The position numbers were made by a program, and so were the translations under genes. Below the pieces are notes generated by a model, which was not told where the DNA came from, did no database searches, and saw nothing but the letters and a program-made list of their open reading frames with translations. DNA of 20,580 nt from a virus: positions 1-20,580 of IMG/VR virus record IMGVR_UViG_3300043772_003804; one strand, 5' to 3'. Of this stretch, positions 1-7,945 are shown piece by piece; position 1 is the stretch's first letter; every line of letters starts with the position of its first letter.

Positions 1-90
1 GGGTTTTTGACAGAAGATGAAAAACGTCAACTCATGAAAGAAATTGAAGTTATTAACACATCTTCCGAAATAAAGATTAATAAGTCGTAA
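1..90 (+). CDS. C-terminal end of an unidentified protein (partial)
   Basis: An open frame runs from the left edge to a TAA at 88-90 and gives 29 residues, GFLTEDEKRQLMKEIEV followed by a short Ser/Lys/Ile-rich tail. The fragment is charged and probably helical. It is too short for family assignment and its start lies outside the window. The next gene begins 2 bases after its stop (TAATATG), the same tight junction used through the rest of the cluster, so it is probably co-transcribed with the spike gene. By position it could be another baseplate or tail protein, but nothing in the residues shows this. Confidence 0.6.
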   Translation, partial: GFLTEDEKRQLMKEIEVINTSSEIKINKS

Positions 91-91
91 T

Positions 92-1792
92 ATGAACGCT
101 CCTATCGCAATGGATCAGTCAAAAGATGTAAATCTTTTGGCAACAAAAAGAGACCTGAAGTTTTTACTTACAGATGTTTCACAGACACCACAGTTTGAAC
201 CAGCTGTAGTTCTTGATATCATTCTGGATGACACGCATCCTGAAATTAGTGAAAACGGACATTATTTGGATCCAGATCAATGGCCAGAAAATTACATTGG
301 AAAAAAGCCATCCATAGATGACTTTGATTATACGTGGGTCGGACGTGTTAAGTTGCGATTGTTAAATACACAAACAACTTTACCTAAAGAAGGACTTTCA
401 TGGGCACTTCCTTTGGAAAACAATATATCAGAATATCCTCTTGTAAACGAAATCGTCGGTGTAGTAAAATATAACGAAAACTTGTATTATACTCGTAAAA
501 TTAACTACAAAAATTTCATAAACAATAATGCTGATATTGGTTTTGAACAAACGTATGGTGCTAACATGGGCAACCGTGAAGAGTATAAGTCACCAGATGA
601 TCCATTTATTGATTATAAAGGACCAGTAAGCAAACTAAGGGCTGAAGGTGGGTATGGGTTTGAAGGATCTCTAGGTAGATACTTTTTGCACAATCCTTAC
701 ATTCGTTCATTGAAACGTTTTGAAGGTGATACGTTGATTGAAAGTAGATTCGGTCAATCAATTCGATTTGGTGGATATGACGATAATCGTGAAAACGATA
801 AAGCATATAGCACAAATCCCGCACACGATTTTGAAAAGGGATATGCTGATTATAACATTGGACAAAAGAAAACCAATAACTTCTACAATAATGTATATGA
901 AGTTGGTGGTGGAAATCCAATGATTTTGTTTAGAAACCGTCAACGTCCTTTGAGAAAAGACAAAGAAATCAAACTTCATGATAGGTTACCACCCATTCCA
1001 CCAATTGATCCATCTGATTTGACACATCCAGAAAGAAATACTGGTGGATTTTTGCTGGAAGATATTAATAATGACGGTACTTCAATTCACATTACTTCTG
1101 GTTGTACTATTTCTAAATACGTTACAACGTGTTACAAAAAGTTATTTGGTAATGATGTACGTGAAGAGGTTGCTGCATTTTGTCCTGATGGTGCTACAAC
1201 GTTTAACTATCCGATACTAAATAAAGACCAATTGATAGTAAACACTGATCGTTTGATTTTAAGTAGCAGATTTTCTGAGACTATACATTTTTCTAAGAAA
1301 CGATATGCTATTGTTACAGACAGTGAATATACAGTTGATGCTCACGAACAGATTGTAATGACTACCAATACTAAAACAGTATTTAACAGTCCTGCGATTT
1401 ATTTGGGGCAATACAATGAAACCAACGAACCTGCACTGTTAGGACAAACTACGGTTGATTGGTTGTTTGATTTGTGTGAATGGTTAAAAACTCACGTACA
1501 TTGGTATTTTCATTCACATCCTGACGCTGGAGGTGCTTCACTTCCATTTACCCAAATTCCAGTTCAGTTATTTGATTTACAGGAATTGCAAAACCGATTG
1601 TCAACATTGATGAGCAGACGTGTATTTTTGACCGGTGGTGGATATGCTCCGGGTCAAGATGGTGCAACAATACAGGATGGATCACAACCCGTTAGTGTTA
1701 ACGTTGAGACGGGTGATGGTGTTCCGGGTGGATTTTTCGGTATAGATCGTCGTAATAGACAAGTTGTAGATGTTTTGGAAACTGAAACATAA
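92..1792 (+). CDS. gp5-like baseplate central spike / hub protein (no lysozyme domain seen)
   Basis: A 566-residue protein that probably forms the central cell-puncturing spike of the contractile tail. Residues about 78-140 (WVGRVKLRLL onward to the VGVVKYNENLYYTRK segment) look like the OB-fold that starts gp5/VgrG-type spikes. Residues 208-228 carry the motif GDTLIESRFGQSIRFGG, followed by NPMILFRNRQ (275-284), which I recall from spike proteins of T4-like environmental phages. Residues about 320-450 are strand-rich with regular short repeats (LIVNTDRLIL, YAIVTDSEYTV, IVMTTNTKTV, PAIYLGQ), as expected for a trimeric beta-helix. The C-terminus holds a helical region with HVH and HSH (468-476) and a Gly-rich tail. 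No T4-type lysozyme domain is recognisable between the OB-fold and the helix. The start is ATG at 92, 2 bases after the previous stop; a second Met is codon 7. Neighbouring gp25 and gp6 genes support a baseplate role. Confidence 0.75.
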   Translation: MNAPIAMDQSKDVNLLATKRDLKFLLTDVSQTPQFEPAVVLDIILDDTHPEISENGHYLDPDQWPENYIGKKPSIDDFDYTWVGRVKLRLLNTQTTLPKEGLSWALPLENNISEYPLVNEIVGVVKYNENLYYTRKINYKNFINNNADIGFEQTYGANMGNREEYKSPDDPFIDYKGPVSKLRAEGGYGFEGSLGRYFLHNPYIRSLKRFEGDTLIESRFGQSIRFGGYDDNRENDKAYSTNPAHDFEKGYADYNIGQKKTNNFYNNVYEVGGGNPMILFRNRQRPLRKDKEIKLHDRLPPIPPIDPSDLTHPERNTGGFLLEDINNDGTSIHITSGCTISKYVTTCYKKLFGNDVREEVAAFCPDGATTFNYPILNKDQLIVNTDRLILSSRFSETIHFSKKRYAIVTDSEYTVDAHEQIVMTTNTKTVFNSPAIYLGQYNETNEPALLGQTTVDWLFDLCEWLKTHVHWYFHSHPDAGGASLPFTQIPVQLFDLQELQNRLSTLMSRRVFLTGGGYAPGQDGATIQDGSQPVSVNVETGDGVPGGFFGIDRRNRQVVDVLETET

Positions 1793-1805
1793 GTACATTT
1801 TGAAC

Positions 1806-1813
1806 TATAAATC
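1806..1813 (+). promoter_or_regulatory. possible T4-type late promoter octamer (TATAAATC)
   Basis: TATAAATC matches 7 of 8 positions of the T4 late promoter TATAAATA. It lies 13 bases after the spike stop and 18 bases before the preferred ATG at 1832, in one of the longer gaps of the cluster. AT-rich sequence gives such matches by chance, so this is weak. Confidence 0.25.
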
Positions 1814-1831
1814 TTGATATTTAATAATAAT

Positions 1832-2251
1832 ATGACAAAAGACCTACTAAGACAAATGATTAGAGAGATGGTTAAGGAAGAAGTACGTGCAGCAATTCCT
1901 GAAGTTCTTTCAGAGATTTTTGCTAAACCTGAACAACAGGTGATCAATACTGCTCCAAAGATAAAGACAACATCTACTCCAGTACAACCTGTTGTTCAAC
2001 CAAAGAAAGAGTATAAGAAGTATACAAGTAACGAACTTCTAAATAAGGCGTTGAATGAGACTGTTGGTGGACTTCCAAAAGAAGGTGGTATGGTAACATC
2101 GGAACTAGCTGCTCCATCCGTAATGGATAATGTTAAACAAGCACCACCCGTTGTAGCACAAGCATTAACAAAGAATTATTCAGCATTGATGAAGGCAATT
2201 GATAAAAAGAAGTCTGGTGGACTTTCATCTGGGTCCGTATCAATGATGTAA
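1832..2251 (+). CDS. small helical protein between spike and gp25 genes, function unknown
   Basis: A 139-residue protein starting MTKDLLRQMIREMVKEE. The frame could be extended to a TTG at 1814 (6 more residues), but the ATG at 1832 has the local AATAATATG context shared by neighbouring genes, so I prefer it. The first 30 or so residues form a highly charged amphipathic helix. Residues about 33-65 are Pro/Thr/Lys/Gln-rich and probably disordered. The rest contains a short Gly-rich stretch (VGGLPKEGG) and a Ser/Gly-rich end. No signal peptide or membrane segment is visible and I do not recognise a family. Its place between spike and gp25 genes suggests a minor baseplate or assembly protein. 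Confidence 0.7.
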   Translation: MTKDLLRQMIREMVKEEVRAAIPEVLSEIFAKPEQQVINTAPKIKTTSTPVQPVVQPKKEYKKYTSNELLNKALNETVGGLPKEGGMVTSELAAPSVMDNVKQAPPVVAQALTKNYSALMKAIDKKKSGGLSSGSVSMM

Positions 2252-2252
2252 T

Positions 2253-2642
2253 ATGGCAACATTATATCCAATTGGGTTGACATTACCTATTCAAAATGGT
2301 GCTGGAGGATTTTTCAACCAGACCATTTACACTTTGGAACAGGTAAAAACGAACATAATTAACCTTTTGAACACACGAAAGGGAGAACGTCGTATGCAAC
2401 CTACCTTTGGACACTCATTGAATAACTTTGTGTTTGATCCAAATGACACAACGTTACCACAACGTGTTAAACAATCTTTGACAACTGACATCAACTTTTG
2501 GATTCCAGTTGCAACTATTGATAATATTGACATTAAAGTTTTAAAAAAAGAAGACGTGGATATTTATAGATTATACATTAATTTGACCATTTCTGTCAAT
2601 AACGATCAGGCTCAAATCGAAATGTTTTTGGAAAATAACTAA
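2253..2642 (+). CDS. gp25-like baseplate wedge protein (GPW/gp25 family)
   Basis: A 129-residue protein with the hallmark of the gp25/gpW wedge family. An N-terminal segment ending in a helix (EQVKTNIINLLNTRKGER) leads into GERRMQPTFGHSL (from residue 44), matching the family pattern GER-x-M-x-P-x-FG. It is followed by the helix LPQRVKQSLTTDINFWIP and C-terminal strands with I-D-N-I-D-I. Length is normal for the family (about 130 residues). In contractile tails this protein joins wedge units and contacts the sheath, nucleating sheath assembly. The ATG lies 1 base after the previous stop, and the gp6-like gene follows after 2 bases, so gp25 and gp6 are adjacent, as wedge genes commonly are in contractile tail systems. 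Confidence 0.9.
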   Translation: MATLYPIGLTLPIQNGAGGFFNQTIYTLEQVKTNIINLLNTRKGERRMQPTFGHSLNNFVFDPNDTTLPQRVKQSLTTDINFWIPVATIDNIDIKVLKKEDVDIYRLYINLTISVNNDQAQIEMFLENN

Positions 2643-2644
2643 TT

Positions 2645-4600
2645 ATGGCATCGACTACACAGAAAACATTTAAACCTCTAACAAATAAGGACATATCTTA
2701 TTTGAACAGAGATTTTTCTCAGTTTAAGAAGAACCTGATTGAGTATACCAAGACGTATTTTCCAAAGAACTATCAGGATTTTTCAGACTCTTCTCCCGGT
2801 ACCATCTTCATTGATATGGCTGCCTATGTTGGAGATGTACTTTCATTTTACTTGGATCAACAGTTCAAGGAAAGTTTGTTTCCATACACCGAAGAACGTA
2901 AAAACGTACTAGCATTATCCAAATTCTTGGGATATAAGCCAAAGGTATCTCGTCCATCGTTAACCAACTTCGATGTGTATCAATTGGTACCATCAATTAA
3001 AAACGATGTGGGTGAATATGTTCCTGATGAAAAGTATACTCTACGTATCAAATCTGGAATGCAGTTAATTAACAGTGCTGGAGTAGCATTTGTTACAGCT
3101 GATGTTATTGATTTTTCTATGGATACTGTTAACTCTCCAAGAGAAATAACAGTCAGTTCCAGAGATGAATATGGTATTCCACAGTTCTTTTTGATAAAAA
3201 AAACAGCAAACGGAATTTCTGGACAAATTGTAACTAAGACTTTTATTGTTGACGAAAGTACTCCATACTACAAATTGTATTTGGATGAACCAAACCTTCT
3301 TGAAATTTTGGATATACGTGATCAAGACAATGTACCTTGGTATGAAGTTGAATATCTTGCTCAAGATATTGTGTTAACATCATATGAAAACGTATCTTTG
3401 AACGATGATCGATTCATTCAATATCAATCGTCCGTTCCCAATATCGTTAAGTTGTTGAGAACTCAACGTAAATTTGTTACAAATATTGACCAAAACAATT
3501 TGACTTATTTAGAATTTGGACCGGGAAATCAGGGTGTGAATGATGAAATTGTTATTCCATCAGCTGAAATTCTTGGTGTGAGTTTGTCAAATTTGAACAA
3601 CTTGAATGTCAATATTGATCCGTCAAACATTGTTAATTCTGATTCGTTTGGTGTGTATCCTAAACAAGGTACTCAATTTACGGTCAAATATTTGGTTGGT
3701 GGTGGAGTTGAATCAAACAGTCAAACTGGAGATATCAACAAAATCGTCAGTGTTGAATACGAAAATGACATCTCGATATTGTCAAATGCAGAACAAAGTT
3801 TGTTTCAGGTAGTACGTAATTCATTGGCAGCAGAAAACAATGTTCCTGCTGTTGGTGGCGACGGACCCGAATCAAGTGACGAAGTTAAACAAAACGCCAC
3901 TGCGTTTTTTGCAGCTCAAAATCGTGTTGTGACTGCTGATGATTATATTGCTCGTAGTTACGCTATGCCCGCCAAGTTTGGATCCGTAGCTAAAGCAACA
4001 GTAATATCCGACAACAACTTGAACGCTAATTCTATTGTCGATGGACAGTTGACACAAAACAATGAAGTGATCAGCAATCGACAAATTAGTGGTAATCTGA
4101 AGAATCCATTTTCAGTTAATTTGTATTTGTTGAGTTATGATGAAAACAAAAACTTGACAAAACCAAATCAAGCATTGTTGCATAATCTTCGTCAATATTT
4201 GAGTAGATATCGTATGATGACTGACGGTATCAATTTGATTGATGGTTATATCATCAATATTGGTGTGGACTTTAAGATTGTCACTTACAACAATTTCAAC
4301 AAAAAAGAAGTGTTGGCAAATTGTGTACAGACCATCAAGGATTTCTTTAATATTGATTTGTGGGGATTCAATCAACCAATTAACTTGAGTCAATTGGAAT
4401 TAGAAATCGCCAAAGTGGAAGGAGTTCAATCTGTTGCGTATCTGAAGATCAATAATTTGACATCAAGAAATGGAACGTACTCGGATGTAGAATATAACAT
4501 TGATGCTGCAACCGTAAATAAAATCGTTTATCCATCTCTTGATCCATGTGTATTTGAACTTAAGTATCCAGACGTAGACATAAAAGCCACCTCAGTATAA
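2645..4600 (+). CDS. gp6-like baseplate wedge protein (baseplate J-like)
   Basis: A 651-residue protein, close to the roughly 660 residues of T4 gp6, the wedge subunit that forms the dimer ring around the hub. The N-terminal region (about 15-105) has the diagnostic run DFSQFKKNLIEYTKTYFP, then DFSDSSPGTIFIDMAAYVGD and VLSFYLDQQFKESLFPYTEE, where the phage is recognisably gp6-like. Around residues 418-445, QNRVVTADDYIARSYAMP matches the baseplate-J pattern (QNR-x-VT-x-x-DY). Residues about 530-630 contain the conserved GVDFKIVTYNNFNKKEV segment and the terminal INLSQLELEIAKVEGV motif. No membrane segments are seen. It is tightly packed between the gp25 gene (2-base gap) and the DNRLRE-like gene (1-base gap, TAATATG), consistent with one late transcript. 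Confidence 0.9.
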   Translation: MASTTQKTFKPLTNKDISYLNRDFSQFKKNLIEYTKTYFPKNYQDFSDSSPGTIFIDMAAYVGDVLSFYLDQQFKESLFPYTEERKNVLALSKFLGYKPKVSRPSLTNFDVYQLVPSIKNDVGEYVPDEKYTLRIKSGMQLINSAGVAFVTADVIDFSMDTVNSPREITVSSRDEYGIPQFFLIKKTANGISGQIVTKTFIVDESTPYYKLYLDEPNLLEILDIRDQDNVPWYEVEYLAQDIVLTSYENVSLNDDRFIQYQSSVPNIVKLLRTQRKFVTNIDQNNLTYLEFGPGNQGVNDEIVIPSAEILGVSLSNLNNLNVNIDPSNIVNSDSFGVYPKQGTQFTVKYLVGGGVESNSQTGDINKIVSVEYENDISILSNAEQSLFQVVRNSLAAENNVPAVGGDGPESSDEVKQNATAFFAAQNRVVTADDYIARSYAMPAKFGSVAKATVISDNNLNANSIVDGQLTQNNEVISNRQISGNLKNPFSVNLYLLSYDENKNLTKPNQALLHNLRQYLSRYRMMTDGINLIDGYIINIGVDFKIVTYNNFNKKEVLANCVQTIKDFFNIDLWGFNQPINLSQLELEIAKVEGVQSVAYLKINNLTSRNGTYSDVEYNIDAATVNKIVYPSLDPCVFELKYPDVDIKATSV

Positions 4601-4601
4601 T

Positions 4602-6278
4602 ATGCATATTTTTATTTTTCCATCCAAAGATACATACATAACGAACTTTACCAATTTTGAAAACAAAAATTTTGGTATAGACGAGTTGCTGAATATTAGC
4701 ACTGTAGCTTCTAGTGTCAAATCTGTTGTCAAATATCAATCCGGAAGTTTGGATTCAAACGACTATATTCTCAACAATTTAGTCAATTTTAATGGTACCG
4801 TCATTGGATATTTTTCAGGAAGTACCACAAATGTAATTATATCTGATACATCCACCAATACATCCATTGTATATGGATCAGTATTGGCATATGCAAATCC
4901 AACTTCATCATGTGCTGATTTCACAACTACAAGGTTCACAGGTAATGTCACGGGCAGCGTCTCAGGCTACGTTTCAAGCGCTTTGTTGAACGGAACTACA
5001 TATACAACTCAAACGGTGTCATTGACCCGTGTAAGCGGAAGTGTGACGGAATTGTCAGGAAGTGTGTCTGGATCAACGGTGCGTGGAAATGTATCGGGTA
5101 GTTTAACTGGTATCGTCACAGTTCTATCGGGCAGTTTATACGGAATTTCTGGAACCTTGGAAGGGGACATATCTGGTAGTTACAGTTACTACAATCCAAA
5201 GTTTTCTTTTAACACCTACTCAAAATTTAGTAGAGCGTTACTAAAATTTGATGTATCTGCTATATCCAGTTCAATTTCATCCGGGGACATTGTTGATCCA
5301 AAGTTTGTTTTGAATATGAAAGTTCTGAAACAACAGGAACTTCCATTGACATATACTCTTTACGCTTATCCTGTTAGTCAAAGTTGGGAAATGGGTAATG
5401 GAAGATTTGCTGACAATGGATCAACTACCGGAGCAAGTTGGAATTATAGAGATTATAGTTCTACAGGTGGAACACGTTGGTACCCATCCAATCCAACAAA
5501 GGATTTGTATGACTATTTGACCAACGAATCCAATAAATCTATAGCATTTGGAAATGGTGGAGGAACCTGGCATTATTCTGTGCCAAATTCAGCCACGGTA
5601 TCAACTTCTAGTTTTTGTTCAACTCTTCATACTGGAAGTTCATTGATTGCTTCACAGAGTTTTGGATACGAATCATCTGATATCAAGATGGATGTTACTC
5701 CTATCGTTAAATCATGGATGTGCGGTTGTGTTCCAAACGAAGGATTTATTCTATTGACATCGGAAGAGTTAAACACTCAAAACGTCAGCAATGGAAATCT
5801 TGGGTTCTATGGTAAAGAAACCAATACTATTTACACACCATATGTTGATGTTGTATATGATGATTCAACATTTGTCACCGGAAGTTTGAGTCCAATTACT
5901 GATGACACTCAACTTGCTGTTGTACTAAAGAACGTTAAAAAGGAATATAAGAGTAACAGCGTTGTAAGAATCACAGTGTTTGCTAGAGAAAAATTCCCAC
6001 TAAAGAATTTTGTTAAGTCAACACAACAAACCGCATATTTGACACCAAAGTATTTGCCTGAAACTTCATACTATTCGATTAAAGATACTGAAACCGAAGA
6101 AGTAATTATTGATTTTGATGAAGGTACCAAGTTGAGTTGTGATTCTAATGGTAATTACTTCATGTTGGACATGTCATGTCTACCACAAGAAAGATACTTT
6201 AAAATTCTTATCAAGACAGAATTAAATGGTGCCATTGACGTATTCGACAATAATACTTATTTCAAAATTGTAAGATGA
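4602..6278 (+). CDS. DNRLRE-like virion protein with Ser/Gly-rich repeat insert
   Basis: A 558-residue probable baseplate or tail decoration protein. It opens with FPSKDTYITNF and NKNFGIDELLNIS, a pattern typical of DNRLRE-type beta-sandwich domains. The domain seems to resume at about 205 (YSKFSRALLKFDVSAI) and continues with SQSWEMGNGRF, ASWNYRD and IKMDVTPIVKSWM. The two parts are separated by a Ser/Gly/Val-rich repeat region (114-193). The C-terminal part (about 395-558: TPYVDVVYDDSTF, VRITVFAREKFPLKNF, SYYSIKDTETEEVIIDFDE, LPQERYFKILIKTE) matches a conserved module I recall from T4-like cyanophage and other marine phage virion proteins. No signal peptide is present, as expected for a virion part. 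The stop overlaps the next start (ATGA, 6275-6278), suggesting translational coupling. Exact location in the virion is unknown. Confidence 0.65.
   Translation: MHIFIFPSKDTYITNFTNFENKNFGIDELLNISTVASSVKSVVKYQSGSLDSNDYILNNLVNFNGTVIGYFSGSTTNVIISDTSTNTSIVYGSVLAYANPTSSCADFTTTRFTGNVTGSVSGYVSSALLNGTTYTTQTVSLTRVSGSVTELSGSVSGSTVRGNVSGSLTGIVTVLSGSLYGISGTLEGDISGSYSYYNPKFSFNTYSKFSRALLKFDVSAISSSISSGDIVDPKFVLNMKVLKQQELPLTYTLYAYPVSQSWEMGNGRFADNGSTTGASWNYRDYSSTGGTRWYPSNPTKDLYDYLTNESNKSIAFGNGGGTWHYSVPNSATVSTSSFCSTLHTGSSLIASQSFGYESSDIKMDVTPIVKSWMCGCVPNEGFILLTSEELNTQNVSNGNLGFYGKETNTIYTPYVDVVYDDSTFVTGSLSPITDDTQLAVVLKNVKKEYKSNSVVRITVFAREKFPLKNFVKSTQQTAYLTPKYLPETSYYSIKDTETEEVIIDFDEGTKLSCDSNGNYFMLDMSCLPQERYFKILIKTELNGAIDVFDNNTYFKIVR
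4941..5180 (+). repeat. Ser/Gly/Val-rich degenerate repeat region inside the DNRLRE-like protein
   Basis: Residues 114-193 of the DNRLRE-like protein contain recurring short units around the pattern G-x-V-S-G-S: GNVTGSVSG, SGSVTELSGSVSG, RGNVSGSLTG, SGSLYGISGTLEGDISGS. Spacing is irregular, about 6-12 residues per unit. The regular Val/Leu alternation with Gly/Ser turns suggests stacked short beta-strands, such as a small beta-helix. The units use different codons, so the region does not look like recent tandem slippage. Confidence 0.6.
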
Positions 6279-7927
6279 TCACAGAAACACAAAGTTCATT
6301 TAAACGGGATGGATCATATGATAATCAATTTGACGAATTTGGTAATTTGATTATTGTCGATTCTACTGAGAAATATTTTGCAGTTACATTAACTCCAGAT
6401 GTTTACGAAGTTAACTCTATAACCAACGTCTACGATATCAATATCTCCGAGTTCAAAGATATTGAACCAAAAGAAGACGTAAAAGTTACTACGCTCAAAT
6501 CTGAGAAAAAGACACTTCAAGATAAAATCACCACTTTAACTACCGAATTGTCTAAAATTAGCAATTCGTCGGGTAAAGATGCATTGATTTCTGCTAGTAA
6601 AGATACCATCATTCAGTTGCGTATTAAAGCCGGAGAAGGTAAAACGGTTAGTGATTTTAACACCGTGTTTCCATATCTTCCATTGAAATCTCAAGACGCA
6701 ATTCAATCCGATGCATCATCTACAGGATTGGGATCTGGCACAGCAAATACTAGTACCACAGACGTTGTTACTGCACAATCTAATACGGTGTCTACAACAT
6801 TAACTGGTGCTCAAGCTGGTTTGATACCATCAGAACAGTGTCAACGTCAACAAGATATTCAGCTTTCTCCACCATTGGAGTTTTTGGTTCCTGCTCCTAC
6901 CACATTGAAGCCGGTTACACCAGTTTCAATGCCTGTAACTACTTTGGCGGTCACACCTTCACTTCCTGTACATCAATTGGCGGTACAAAAGGTTATTCCA
7001 CCAATCAAAGAATGTAAGGAGTTGTTTTATTCATATGGCAAGTATGATAACATTTGGCCTACATATGGTGTCGGTAAGAGTCCATTGATGTATGCGTATG
7101 GTGTTTACAGTGAAAAAGTAGGTGAGTCATTTCAGACCGAATCATCAGACACGTTGAGTTATCAAGTTTATTTTCCATACACTGGAACATATACGTTAAA
7201 ATTTGCTGCTGATAATAGTGGATATTTTGCAATCGATGGTGTGAATCAAATTGATTTAACAAATATCACTTCACAGTCGCCGTTTTCAGCACAGTTGGAT
7301 GTGTATCAAAATGATCATCCTAAGAATGTTCAACTTACAGAAGGTTGGAAGACTGTTGATTTGTTCTATAAAAACTGGGGTGGACCACATAGTGTTGCTG
7401 CTGTTATTATTTACGATGGCAGAATTGTGTGGACAAGTCGTAACGCTTACAATCAACAAGATTATAATAACTGTCGTGGACCCGTTGAAAATGTGGGTCC
7501 GTCTGAAGATTGTGTCAATCCAATCAGTATTTTCAAGTTCCAAGGAAATGTGGATCATACGTTGAGAATTACTTTACAATCTAATAAGGTAACATATTCT
7601 AATGAGATATATCGTGGAACTTTGCCCAGAGTAGTAAGCGAAGTGACCAACAATGGTGTTGGTCCATATAATACAAACTTAGTGTTGAAATGGACTGGTC
7701 GTGGTGAAGTCAAAGTATCACAACAGCCAAATTCTTCAAACAATTACACAGCAATTATAGACATTTTCGATGGAAGAAGTAGCGAGGCAACATACAATGT
7801 TGAAGTTCTTCAACTCAAGTGTTCAAGACCACCCGCAACACAATTAAGTGAACGTAATAATGCAGGAGGAACTCTTCAAACTTTCGGGTCAACAGGAAAT
7901 GTACAGATTAGAAGACTTCTCAATTGA
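6275..7927 (+). CDS. virion protein with coiled coil, Pro/Thr-rich linker and PA14-like domain
   Basis: A 550-residue protein. The N-terminus (1-65) is a small strand-rich domain starting TETQSSFKRDGSYDNQFDEFG. Residues about 68-97 (VTTLKSEKKTLQDKITTLTT onward) form a probable coiled coil. Residues about 140-185 are Ser/Thr-rich, and 195-245 are a Pro/Thr/Val-rich linker. Residues 250-390 resemble a PA14-like carbohydrate-binding beta-sandwich: GTYTLKFAADNSGYFAIDG, then GWKTVDLFYKNWGG and VAAVIIYDGRIVW. The C-terminal 410-550 is another beta-rich region with unclear affiliation. The start ATG at 6275 overlaps the upstream TGA by 4 bases; this and the downstream junction are the only TGA stops in the cluster. 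The layout of an anchoring N-terminus, a stalk and a binding domain suggests a baseplate-attached host-contact protein. The PA14 assignment is by pattern only. Confidence 0.6.
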   Translation: MITETQSSFKRDGSYDNQFDEFGNLIIVDSTEKYFAVTLTPDVYEVNSITNVYDINISEFKDIEPKEDVKVTTLKSEKKTLQDKITTLTTELSKISNSSGKDALISASKDTIIQLRIKAGEGKTVSDFNTVFPYLPLKSQDAIQSDASSTGLGSGTANTSTTDVVTAQSNTVSTTLTGAQAGLIPSEQCQRQQDIQLSPPLEFLVPAPTTLKPVTPVSMPVTTLAVTPSLPVHQLAVQKVIPPIKECKELFYSYGKYDNIWPTYGVGKSPLMYAYGVYSEKVGESFQTESSDTLSYQVYFPYTGTYTLKFAADNSGYFAIDGVNQIDLTNITSQSPFSAQLDVYQNDHPKNVQLTEGWKTVDLFYKNWGGPHSVAAVIIYDGRIVWTSRNAYNQQDYNNCRGPVENVGPSEDCVNPISIFKFQGNVDHTLRITLQSNKVTYSNEIYRGTLPRVVSEVTNNGVGPYNTNLVLKWTGRGEVKVSQQPNSSNNYTAIIDIFDGRSSEATYNVEVLQLKCSRPPATQLSERNNAGGTLQTFGSTGNVQIRRLLN

Positions 7928-7945
7928 TATATATTGATAGTAAAT

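Noticed and set aside
606-979. Open frames on the minus strand and in another plus frame within the spike gene
   Set aside because: They overlap a gene with clear family motifs, are short and Cys/His/Ile-rich in a manner typical of antisense translations, and have no separate start context.
1814-1831. Upstream TTG start for the small protein after the spike (and likewise TTG at 7934 for the large protein)
   Set aside because: The downstream ATGs at 1832 and 7946 share the A/T-rich start context of neighbouring genes, and the extensions add only a few residues without family support.
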